Source of the DNA: Sulfurimonas sp.
Lineage (GTDB): Bacteria; Campylobacterota; Campylobacteria; Campylobacterales; Sulfurimonadaceae
Assembly: GCA_026987995.1 (NCBI GenBank)
Contig: JALSMC010000301.1
Span: 1-6,564 of the forward strand
Length of the DNA stretch: 6,564 nucleotides
Reading direction: 5' to 3'
Shown piece after piece: positions 1-6,563 of the stretch (positions are counted from its first letter, which is position 1; each line of letters starts with the position of its first letter). The notes under the pieces were generated by a model. It was not told the origin of the DNA. It did no database searches and was given only the letters and a program-made list of their open reading frames with translations. The translations under genes were made by a program, and so were the position numbers.

Positions 1-122
1 AAATTACTGCGATTATTCCTAACTCAAATCCTATGACACATACTTTTAAGATAAAAGTCTCTTTTAAGACAAACTCAAAGTCTGTATACCCTGGAATGTA
101 TGCAACTATAAGCATCAACTAA
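1..122 (+). CDS. Periplasmic adaptor (membrane fusion protein) of an RND efflux pump, C-terminal end only
   Basis: Only the last 39 codons lie in the window (first full codon at 3, TAA at 120-122). The peptide reads like the end of the beta-barrel domain of HlyD/AcrA-type adaptors: a segment with IIPNSNPMTHTFKIKV, matching the usual 'P..dp.trtf.v.v' strand pair, then VYPGMYATISIN, matching the conserved 'l.PGM.a.v.i'. Such adaptors bridge the inner-membrane permease and an outer-membrane channel in the periplasm. The position directly ahead of an RND permease supports this. Odd point: most adaptors continue for some 60-100 residues past the PGM motif to form the membrane-proximal domain, whereas this one stops within ten residues. 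It may belong to a short adaptor type or be truncated. Family assignment is fairly sure despite the short length. Confidence 0.8.
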   Translation, partial: ITAIIPNSNPMTHTFKIKVSFKTNSKSVYPGMYATISIN

Positions 123-128
123 AGGAGG
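121..128 (+). promoter_or_regulatory. Ribosome binding site of the RND N-half gene
   Basis: AAAGGAGG lies 4 bases before the ATG at 133 and overlaps the adaptor's stop codon. The strong match to the 16S rRNA 3' end fixes the start of the permease gene. It also implies that the adaptor and permease are translated from the same message, with coupling likely. Confidence 0.8.
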
Positions 129-132
129 ATTT

Positions 133-1722
133 ATGAAGGATATAAATTTTATACCAACTGATTATGCTGGAAGACTAGCTAAAACATTTATACATAGTCC
201 CCTTACACTTACTTTAGGGATTTTTATCTTAGCTATCGGGTATCTCTCTTTAGAGATAATGCCAAGAGAAGAGAATCCTCAAATGGTTGTAAGTGGTTCT
301 ACTGTTATAATAGCCCTACCCGGTGCAAGTGCAAAAGAGATAGAAAAAATCATCGTAAATCCTTTGGAGAGAAAACTCAAAGAGGTCAAAGGTGTAGAGC
401 ATATTTACGGTCGTGCGATGGATAATGTGGGTATTGTAAATGCGGCCTTTTTCATCGGTGAGGAAAAAGAGGGAGCCAACCTTAAAGTTTATGATAAAAT
501 CATGCAAAATGCAGATATATTTCCAAGTGGGGCTATGGAACCCATCATAAAACCTCTCGATATTGATGTAGATATTCCCATCGTTTCTATCGCATTTTAT
601 GCTGATGATGTAAAGATGACCAAGACTGAACTTTATGATAGAGTGAAAAAAATCCAACATCACATAAATGGACTTAATAATGTAGCAGTTACAGGGCTTA
701 AAGGTGGATCAAAGCACCAGTTTAACATAGAAGTAGACATTAATAAACTCTCAGGATATAACCTCTCTTTAGGGCAGATTAAAAAATCTGTTTCTTCACT
801 TGCTTATAATGTACCTGCAACAAAGAACACAAGTAAAGATAACAAAATCGTTATTTTAGGTGTAAAAAATGCACTCGATAGCATTAAAGATATAAACAAT
901 ATCATCGTAGCACAATATATGGGTTCTCCTATCTACCTCTCTCAAGTGGCTCATGTTAGTGATAGTTATGACATCCAAAATTTTAAAAAAGCACTTATAA
1001 AAGTAAGAGATAGAGAAGGTAAGTTTTCTTCTTTTAAAGAGCAAGTTACACTCAGTGTTTCAAAACTCCAAGGTACAAACGCTGTAATAATCGCAGATGA
1101 AGTTAAAGAAGAGTTACAAAAATATAAAGCTCTCTTAGAAAAAAATGGCATCCACTATGTCATAACTCGTAATGATGGAGAGAGAGCTGATGAGGCTGTA
1201 AATGAGCTTGTATATCACCTTGTTTTATCTATCATCATCATTGCTATACTACTCGCGTTTGTTTTAGGTTGGAGAGAGTCTTTAATCGTTACCTTTACTG
1301 TTCCTGCCATTTTAGCGATTACACTTTTTGTGGCTTATCTCTCTGGGCAAACTATTAACCGTATTACACTCTTTGCTTTTTTACTCTCGCTTGGTCTACT
1401 TGTGGATGCTGCAATAATTGTTATAGAAAATATTCACAGACATTATCACTCAAAAGATTCTGCACATGAAACGCCAACAGAGTTGATGATAAAAGCAACA
1501 GATGAGATAGGTGCACCTACAAACATAGCAACCCTAGCCATCATACTCACTATGGTACCTATGGCGTTTGTAGGACAGATGATGGGTCAGTTTATGAAGC
1601 CTATCCCTGCCAATGTTCCCGTAGCTCTCATTGCTTCACTATTTGTAGCTTATATATTTACACCTTACTTAGCAGTGAGAATGCTCAAACGCCCTGATCA
1701 CTCAGAAAAAGGAGAAGAATAA
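133..1722 (+). CDS. RND efflux permease, N-terminal half (TM1-6)
   Basis: First half of an AcrB-like RND transporter, a proton-driven inner-membrane pump that moves substrates from periplasm or membrane toward an outer-membrane channel. Visible order: TM1 about residues 23-43; PREENPQ and the start of the first porter loop; periplasmic loop to about 355; TM2 about 359-380; TM3 about 385-405; TM4 about 411-434; TM5 and TM6 about 464-516. TM4 carries GLLVDAAIIVIEN: Asp425 matches AcrB Asp407, but AcrB's second Asp (408) is Ala426, as also seen in CusA-like metal pumps; Glu432 follows. The protein is 529 aa, about half of the usual 1,030-1,050 aa, and stops at TAA in the cytoplasmic TM6-TM7 linker. 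The missing half is the next gene, overlapping by one base. Substrate cannot be told from sequence; loop motifs look more like general hydrophobe pumps than CzcA/CusA. Confidence 0.93.
   Translation: MKDINFIPTDYAGRLAKTFIHSPLTLTLGIFILAIGYLSLEIMPREENPQMVVSGSTVIIALPGASAKEIEKIIVNPLERKLKEVKGVEHIYGRAMDNVGIVNAAFFIGEEKEGANLKVYDKIMQNADIFPSGAMEPIIKPLDIDVDIPIVSIAFYADDVKMTKTELYDRVKKIQHHINGLNNVAVTGLKGGSKHQFNIEVDINKLSGYNLSLGQIKKSVSSLAYNVPATKNTSKDNKIVILGVKNALDSIKDINNIIVAQYMGSPIYLSQVAHVSDSYDIQNFKKALIKVRDREGKFSSFKEQVTLSVSKLQGTNAVIIADEVKEELQKYKALLEKNGIHYVITRNDGERADEAVNELVYHLVLSIIIIAILLAFVLGWRESLIVTFTVPAILAITLFVAYLSGQTINRITLFAFLLSLGLLVDAAIIVIENIHRHYHSKDSAHETPTELMIKATDEIGAPTNIATLAIILTMVPMAFVGQMMGQFMKPIPANVPVALIASLFVAYIFTPYLAVRMLKRPDHSEKGEE
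1709..1714 (+). promoter_or_regulatory. Ribosome binding site of the RND C-half gene, within the N-half coding end
   Basis: AAGGAG lies 7 bases before the ATG at 1722, a near-ideal spacing. It supports genuine initiation of the second half by re-initiation or coupling at the TAATG overlap. The alternative, that the split is only an assembly error, is made less likely but not excluded, because this A-rich motif is also where a one-base change would fuse the frames. Confidence 0.75.
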
Positions 1723-3401
1723 TGTTTAAAAAGTTTGAAAATTTTATACATAATGCTATACAAAGTTCACAAATGAGAAAACTAATTCTACTAGCAACAC
1801 TTATCGCTTTTATACTCTCTATTTTGATGATTGCACCGAGTAAAATGGTTTTAGCAAAAATGCTACCAGGAAAGAATAACGACACTTTTAATATCTATGT
1901 AACACTTGCAAGTGGAAGTTCTATAGTTCAAACGCAAGAAGTGACTGCATGTGTTAGTGATATCTTAACACAAGAAAAAGAGCTCCGTGACTTAGAAGTG
2001 TTTTTAGGGATGGGTTCTCCACTTGATTTTGCTGGACTTATAAAAGGCAGTCAGTTTAAAAACAGTGAAAATGTAGCAGAAATTGTACTCAACCTCACAA
2101 AGAAGCATCATAGAAATGAGCCTTCATACCTTATAGTGCAAAGACTTCGTCCTGTAGTGCAGTCACAATGTCAAAAGCTTTATGAGGGAACAAAAATCTC
2201 TTTCGTTGAACCACCAGCAGGACCTCCTACAATGGCAGCAGTAGTTGCTGAGATATATGGAGATAATGCAGAAGGGATTCGTAAACTTTCAAGTAAAGTT
2301 GCTAATGTTTTTCATAATACAGATGGTTTAGTTGATATAGACATTATGCAAGATGATATATTTGACACTTTTAAGATAGTAGTAAATAATACTAAAATTG
2401 TTCGTTCTGGTGTAGATATAGAACAACTAAACAACATAATCTATCTCGCGTTTGAGGGTATGCAAATCGCTGTCAAAAACTCTGAAGTTTATAATGATCA
2501 AGTGCCAATATACCTCTCACTCTCAAAAGAGTCAAAAAGTTTCACAAAAAAAGACCTTGATGCCATCAAGGTAAAACTAAGTGCTCTCAAACTTATGAAT
2601 AAACAAGGTATGATGATTCCACTAACAGAACTTGTAAGTGTAGAAGCTGATAAGTCACACCCTATGATACTCTCTAAAGAGCTTCACATGATGAGTAATG
2701 TTATGGCAGAGACTGATATGGTATCTCAAGTTTATCCGCTCATGGATGCACGTAACACTATACTTGACACGTTTAAAGATACTTACACTATTGAAAAGAT
2801 TGGTCTATTTAACCTACAACTAACAGACAAAGCAAATGCAAAAGTTTACAAACTCATTTGGGATGGAGAGATGGAAGTGACTCTTGACACATTTGTTGAG
2901 CTTGGAGCTGCGTTTATCGCGGCATTAGTTATGATATTTTTACTTATGGTTATCTACTACAAGAGTTACACTATAAGTGGCATTATACTATTAGGCTCTT
3001 TTCTCTCTATCATAGGTGTCATAGTTGGACACTTTATCATGGATATATTTACAACACAAACCTTTTTCCTAACAGCCACATCACTTATAGGTTTTATTGC
3101 TTTGATTGGGATAAGTTCAAGGAACTCTCTTTTACTCATAGACTTTACAAAAACACTTATGAGAGATAAAGGTATGGACCAAGCGACTGCTATCGCACAC
3201 TCAGCAGCAACTCGTTCAAAGCCTATCTTCTTAACAGCTGTTGCTATTATGCTTGCATCAACTCTTTTAGCAGGGGATGCTGTTTTTGGTGGACTTGGGG
3301 TGTCACTTATATTTGGAACAGTTGCAGCAGTTGTAGCTTCACTCCTGGTTGTACCTGTACTATTAAATATAACAGACTTAAAAAAAGCATTTAATTTATA
3401 A
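1722..3401 (+). CDS. RND efflux permease, C-terminal half (TM7-12)
   Basis: Second half of the same RND transporter. It opens with a short amphipathic stretch (MFKKFENFIHNAI) like the cytoplasmic helix before TM7 in AcrB. TM7 is about residues 19-38, and the second porter loop runs from about 39 to 390, with LASGSS near 62-67 and PPAGPP at 164-169, features of this RND subfamily. TM8 is about 391-412, TM9 about 417-440, TM10 about 447-475, TM11 about 500-517 and TM12 about 525-548. TM10 contains GISSRNSLLLIDF: Arg467 sits where AcrB has relay residue Lys940. TM11 has SKPIFLT, with Thr505 at the AcrB Thr978 position. At 559 aa it completes the N-half (529 + 559 = 1,088 aa). The ATG at 1722 is supported by AAGGAG 7 bases upstream and by TAATG overlap. 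Presumably both halves must associate to form each functional protomer. Confidence 0.92.
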   Translation: MFKKFENFIHNAIQSSQMRKLILLATLIAFILSILMIAPSKMVLAKMLPGKNNDTFNIYVTLASGSSIVQTQEVTACVSDILTQEKELRDLEVFLGMGSPLDFAGLIKGSQFKNSENVAEIVLNLTKKHHRNEPSYLIVQRLRPVVQSQCQKLYEGTKISFVEPPAGPPTMAAVVAEIYGDNAEGIRKLSSKVANVFHNTDGLVDIDIMQDDIFDTFKIVVNNTKIVRSGVDIEQLNNIIYLAFEGMQIAVKNSEVYNDQVPIYLSLSKESKSFTKKDLDAIKVKLSALKLMNKQGMMIPLTELVSVEADKSHPMILSKELHMMSNVMAETDMVSQVYPLMDARNTILDTFKDTYTIEKIGLFNLQLTDKANAKVYKLIWDGEMEVTLDTFVELGAAFIAALVMIFLLMVIYYKSYTISGIILLGSFLSIIGVIVGHFIMDIFTTQTFFLTATSLIGFIALIGISSRNSLLLIDFTKTLMRDKGMDQATAIAHSAATRSKPIFLTAVAIMLASTLLAGDAVFGGLGVSLIFGTVAAVVASLLVVPVLLNITDLKKAFNL

Positions 3402-3430
3402 AAAGGAGAATATCAAGTTTCTCCTTTTTA
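3399..3430. terminator. Bidirectional intrinsic terminator between convergent operons
   Basis: A perfect 12-bp inverted repeat: TAAAAAGGAGAA (3399-3410) and TTCTCCTTTTTA (3419-3430), with an 8-base loop. The T-run forms the outer part of the stem on either strand, so transcripts from both sides would end in GGAGAA/TTCTCC followed by U-rich sequence. The left arm contains the stop codon of the RND C-half gene, and the right arm lies about 22 bases beyond the stop of the minus-strand hydrolase. The 51-base gap between the two operons holds nothing else recognisable. Confidence 0.8.
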
Positions 3431-3452
3431 CCTAAAATAGCACTTGCTAAAA

Positions 3453-4538
3453 TTATTTTAACTTACTACTTACATCTACATAATTTTGTTTAGACTCTGT
3501 TGAGAGGATTTTAATCTCTTTAGCATTTTTATCTATCCTCTTTAAATCAAGCATTTTTATAGTTTGGTCCTCATAAGTTGTATAGTAAAATTTCAGATTT
3601 TGAGCATCTCTTACAGTTGTAAGCATCGTGTAGTCTGAGTATGTCACACCATCATGTACAGTTCGTGCAATACCTACAGGAATGTCAAAGTTATTTAAGA
3701 GATGAAAAACTTGGTACACACCGCGTTGTGCATTTTTTTCAGGTATTGCAGTTGCACTAAATGCCACTGCTCTTACAAAACGTGAAGGTGGAGTATAATC
3801 ACCTGGTAGACCTAGCATCCCTGTGCCTTGTCCAAGTGCATCAAACTTTTCACCGTTTATAGTAATAGGCTTGGAGTTTACGGCTCTTAAGTTTACATAG
3901 TTTTTGAGGTTAATCATGTGCCAGTCAAATGTAGGGGAGTTTGTTAAAACACCTACAGGATTATCACTCACAACTACTTTTCCATCTATTGGCTCAACTA
4001 CTATACTTTTTCCACTCTTATCACTTATAAGAAAGTGAAAAGGTTGTACAGAGGGTGGAAAACCTGGAGTAAGTACTTTTGAAAAGGCTACTTCACCATT
4101 TTGTATCGCTTTTTTGACTTCATCTACATTTTTAAACTGTGAAAGCACCCACTGGTTAAAGTCAGAAGTTGACATTGAAATTTTTTGATTTTTCTTCGTC
4201 GTATCGGGGTAAGATGCATATCCTGGAAGATAAAACATTCCACAAGTAAGACCTTTTTCGTTAATACCATCTAAGATAAGTTTTTCACTTCCTATGAGAA
4301 CACCAATACTTGCATATTTAGATTTCCACTTTTTACCATCGCCTTTAGGAGTCTTCCCAACAAAGCTATAGTTACGAGGTACACTAATGGCACTTGTAGG
4401 TAAATATATACCAAACTCTAATGTTCTCCCACTGATGTAAGCACCATCTTCAGTTTTAACCTGAAGTCCAGTACATGCTAAAGCACTACTTACACTTAAA
4501 CTTAAAACTAAACCTACAGTTATTATTTTTTTTAACAT
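3453..4538 (-). CDS. Exported choloylglycine hydrolase-family amidase (Ntn hydrolase; penicillin V acylase / bile salt hydrolase-like)
   Basis: A linear-amide C-N hydrolase, 361 aa. A signal peptide (KK, then a hydrophobic core to residue 21) ends in ALA followed by Cys22, so signal peptidase I cleavage would expose the catalytic Cys as the N-terminal nucleophile. Other active-site positions fit the family spacing: Arg38 (16 residues after Cys, like Arg18 versus Cys2 in bile salt hydrolase), Asn200 in LTNSP (Asn175) and Arg253 in PPSRFVR (Arg228). Glu41 stands where Gram-positive enzymes usually have Asp. INEKGL and LPGYASYP (92-111) are also typical of exported Gram-negative members. Such members are known to cleave penicillin V and acyl-homoserine lactones; bile salts are an unlikely substrate here. 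The natural substrate is not determinable. It is the last gene of the minus-strand operon, starting one base after the amidohydrolase stop, with AAGGA 8 bases before the ATG. The start region carries an A8 run. Confidence 0.9.
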   Translation of the reverse strand: MLKKIITVGLVLSLSVSSALACTGLQVKTEDGAYISGRTLEFGIYLPTSAISVPRNYSFVGKTPKGDGKKWKSKYASIGVLIGSEKLILDGINEKGLTCGMFYLPGYASYPDTTKKNQKISMSTSDFNQWVLSQFKNVDEVKKAIQNGEVAFSKVLTPGFPPSVQPFHFLISDKSGKSIVVEPIDGKVVVSDNPVGVLTNSPTFDWHMINLKNYVNLRAVNSKPITINGEKFDALGQGTGMLGLPGDYTPPSRFVRAVAFSATAIPEKNAQRGVYQVFHLLNNFDIPVGIARTVHDGVTYSDYTMLTTVRDAQNLKFYYTTYEDQTIKMLDLKRIDKNAKEIKILSTESKQNYVDVSSKLK

Positions 4539-4539
4539 T

Positions 4540-6249
4540 TTATTTTTCCTTTTTATTCATATCAATTTTGCCATTGTAAACCACACCCGCAACTTTAATA
4601 TCTTTTATATGCATAGGATTCACCTTAAGTGGGTTCTCCTCTAAGATAGTGAAGTTTGCACGTTTACCGCGTTTGATAGAGCCTATCTCCTCTTCTAAAC
4701 GCAGTGTTCTTGCTGCGTTTATAGTGATGCCTTGTAGGGCAGTGTAAGCATCTATTCTTTGGTCTTGAGAGACTAGAGTATGCTCGCTTGTCATTCTGTT
4801 TACTGCTGTCCAAGCGAGTGTTAGTGGTTCAAGTGGAGCCATACCAAAGTCAGAGTGAAGTGAAAAAGGTATGTTCCTGTCTTTGAGTGATTTCATATGT
4901 ACCATATTTTGCGCACGTTTTTTTCCTAAACCATGTTCTGAGTACTTATCTGCAAGTGCCCAAAGATAGTAAGGATTTGCTGAGGCTTCAATGCCGAGTT
5001 CTTGCATCTCATCTGCTTGAGCATCCGTAAAGTAGCCCACATGATGAAGTGTCAAACGATGATCTTTACGAGGGTGGCGTTTCATCATTTTTCTTGTAAG
5101 ATTTATACACATCTGTATGCCTAAATCTCCATTTGCATGAATATCTATAAGATAATCTTTATCCCAGTAAAAGTTCATCTGCTCTTCAAAGAGCTTTAGA
5201 GGAGTCATCCACTGCCCCTTAAATCGCTCTTCGTTGTAGCCATCTTTCATCTGCATAGCGAGTGAATAAATGGCACCATCCGCATAGAGTTTCACCTGTT
5301 TTGGTAGCATCTTAATATTTTGAGTATCATACTTTGAAGCAGTTGCCATCCATTTCTCTGCTTCTACATTAGACTTCCCGTGTGCACCATAAAGTTGTGT
5401 ACCATTTAAGACATTGTAAACTTCAAAAGATGGGTTTTTATCCATCTCTTGTTTGAGCATTGGGTACTCCATCTCAAAACTTGATGCTGGAAAACCTTGT
5501 TCTGCAATGGTTGTGACACCATTTTTACGAACTAAGGTACTCATGTCTCTTAGACCCTTTTTATAGCGAGTTGGGTTAAGAAGTTGTGGTGCTATACGAG
5601 GTACTAGAGCTAACCAACCACCCTCAAAAAAGTGCCCTCGCTTCCACTCAACTTGTGGATTATCTTTGTAGTCTTCTTCTTTGACATTCATCAGCTTAAT
5701 AGCTGCATCGTTTAAAAAGACTTCATGAAAAGAGCGGTGAATAACGGCAACAGGCTTTGAAGGAGAGATTTTATTTAAGATATCTCTACTTAGGTCTCCA
5801 TGCCATAGCTGATGATAACCCCAGATGAAAAGAACACTATCATTTTTGCCATACTTTGCGATGCTCTCTTTGAGTCTTGCTATGTATGCATCATGCCCCT
5901 CTACACCCTTTTTAAGACCATCGGGAACATCCCAGTCATGAGGAGCGACTATATCACCACCGAGTAAAATAGCAGCGATAGAAGGGTGAACATGAGGCTC
6001 TATGAAGCCTGGCATCATTGTTTTACCTTCTAAATCTACCCCTATAGTCTTTCCAGCAAAATTATTAAAAGCATCCGCTTTTTTTCCAGCGAAAATTATC
6101 TTTGCATCACGAGTGATAACAGCTTCAACATACTTAGGGTTTTCCCCCTCCATAGTTAAAATATCACCACCATAGTAAAGGGTTTGCTTATTTTGAGAAG
6201 CGAAGAGAGAAAGAGTTAGTAATAGTACTAAACCTGTTCTCTTAAACAT
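4540..6249 (-). CDS. Exported YtcJ-like metal-dependent amidohydrolase (amidohydrolase family 3)
   Basis: A TIM-barrel amidohydrolase of 569 aa, normal for the YtcJ-like group. Residues 1-18 form a signal peptide (KR, then GLVLLLTLSLFA), so it is probably periplasmic, while many relatives are cytoplasmic. Motifs in order: the N-terminal beta-sandwich with YYGGDILTM; PGFIEPHVHP, with metal ligands His86 and His88 (Glu84 where Asp is common); VKLYADGAI, with Lys320, the probable bridging lysine; HANGD, with His371; LHHVG, with His402/403; HSDFGMAPLEPL, with Asp467; and the closing GSIKRGKRANFTIL, where the sandwich is completed. The family hydrolyses amide, ester or formyl bonds; the substrate is not predictable. 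The upstream beta-barrel gene ends in TAATG over this start, with GGTGAG 5 bases before the ATG. The downstream amidase begins one base after its stop. Co-expression with that enzyme is very likely. Confidence 0.9.
   Translation of the reverse strand: MFKRTGLVLLLTLSLFASQNKQTLYYGGDILTMEGENPKYVEAVITRDAKIIFAGKKADAFNNFAGKTIGVDLEGKTMMPGFIEPHVHPSIAAILLGGDIVAPHDWDVPDGLKKGVEGHDAYIARLKESIAKYGKNDSVLFIWGYHQLWHGDLSRDILNKISPSKPVAVIHRSFHEVFLNDAAIKLMNVKEEDYKDNPQVEWKRGHFFEGGWLALVPRIAPQLLNPTRYKKGLRDMSTLVRKNGVTTIAEQGFPASSFEMEYPMLKQEMDKNPSFEVYNVLNGTQLYGAHGKSNVEAEKWMATASKYDTQNIKMLPKQVKLYADGAIYSLAMQMKDGYNEERFKGQWMTPLKLFEEQMNFYWDKDYLIDIHANGDLGIQMCINLTRKMMKRHPRKDHRLTLHHVGYFTDAQADEMQELGIEASANPYYLWALADKYSEHGLGKKRAQNMVHMKSLKDRNIPFSLHSDFGMAPLEPLTLAWTAVNRMTSEHTLVSQDQRIDAYTALQGITINAARTLRLEEEIGSIKRGKRANFTILEENPLKVNPMHIKDIKVAGVVYNGKIDMNKKEK
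4547..4551 (-). promoter_or_regulatory. Ribosome binding site of the choloylglycine hydrolase-like gene
   Basis: AAGGA on the minus strand lies 8 bases before the ATG at 4538. It is inside the last codons (Lys-Glu) of the amidohydrolase gene. It supports the chosen start and translation from the operon message; no separate promoter is evident. Confidence 0.65.
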
Positions 6250-6563
6250 TACAACTCACCAAATGGATTTTTGATAATGAAGTTCGCTTGAAGCATGATA
6301 GTATCATCGGCACCTATTAAATCAGGAGCAATAACTGTTTTTTGGTACTCTGCCATAAGTTGTACTGGCATCGGTCCTATTTTTATCATCTTTCCTACAC
6401 CAAACGCGAGAGGAAGGGTAAGGGCATTGTTACTTTTTGCATTCCAGTTATATGTAATATGTGGAGAAGCACGAAGTTGCCAAGCTTGTGGAAGGTGGTA
6501 AATAATGAAGTACTGGATATCTGTATGATTAGCTAGTTGCTTATTTTTAGTAGCCTCATTAGA
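6249..6563 (-). CDS. Outer-membrane beta-barrel protein (MetA-pathway/transporter-like family), C-terminal part
   Basis: This is a frame open from the window edge to TAA at 6249-6251, giving 104 residues with no start inside the window. The peptide alternates polar and hydrophobic residues like membrane beta-strands. It carries the pattern WQLRASPHITYNWNA, then LTLPLAFGVGKMIKIG, PMPVQLMAEYQ and a Pro-Asp near the end. I recall this as the C-terminal signature of barrel proteins annotated 'transporter', 'MetA-pathway of phenol degradation' or, wrongly, 'neuromedin U'. It would sit in the outer membrane as a possible entry route for small molecules. It ends in FGEL, without the terminal aromatic residue common in barrel proteins. 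Its stop overlaps the amidohydrolase start (TAATG), so it is the upstream gene of that operon. The barrel assignment is fairly confident; the family name and role are tentative. Confidence 0.7.
   Translation of the reverse strand, partial: SNEATKNKQLANHTDIQYFIIYHLPQAWQLRASPHITYNWNAKSNNALTLPLAFGVGKMIKIGPMPVQLMAEYQKTVIAPDLIGADDTIMLQANFIIKNPFGEL
6255..6260 (-). promoter_or_regulatory. Ribosome binding site of the amidohydrolase gene
   Basis: GGTGAG on the minus strand lies 5 bases before the ATG at 6249, within the last codons (Gly-Glu) of the barrel gene. It is a weaker match than the other sites in the window, so expression probably depends partly on coupling through the TAATG overlap. Confidence 0.5.

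Noticed and set aside
316..663. Open minus-strand frame of 115 codons inside the RND N-half gene
   Set aside because: It lies fully opposite a gene with clear RND motifs, has no ribosome binding site or recognisable family, and its composition is that expected of an antisense shadow.
856..1151. Two overlapping minus-strand frames of about 60 codons
   Set aside because: Both are antisense to the permease porter loop and show no domain, start signal or neighbour context.
1685..1885. Minus-strand frame spanning the permease junction, considered as a possible regulator of the split
   Set aside because: Its hydrophobic stretch is simply the complement of TM7 coding sequence, and no start signal is apparent.
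3402..3410. AAAGGAGAA resembling a ribosome binding site after the permease
   Set aside because: No start codon follows at a useful distance, and the bases are one arm of the terminator hairpin.
6295..6536. Two plus-strand frames of 64-68 codons at the right end
   Set aside because: They are antisense to a continuous minus-strand reading frame with outer-membrane barrel features and tight coupling to the next gene.
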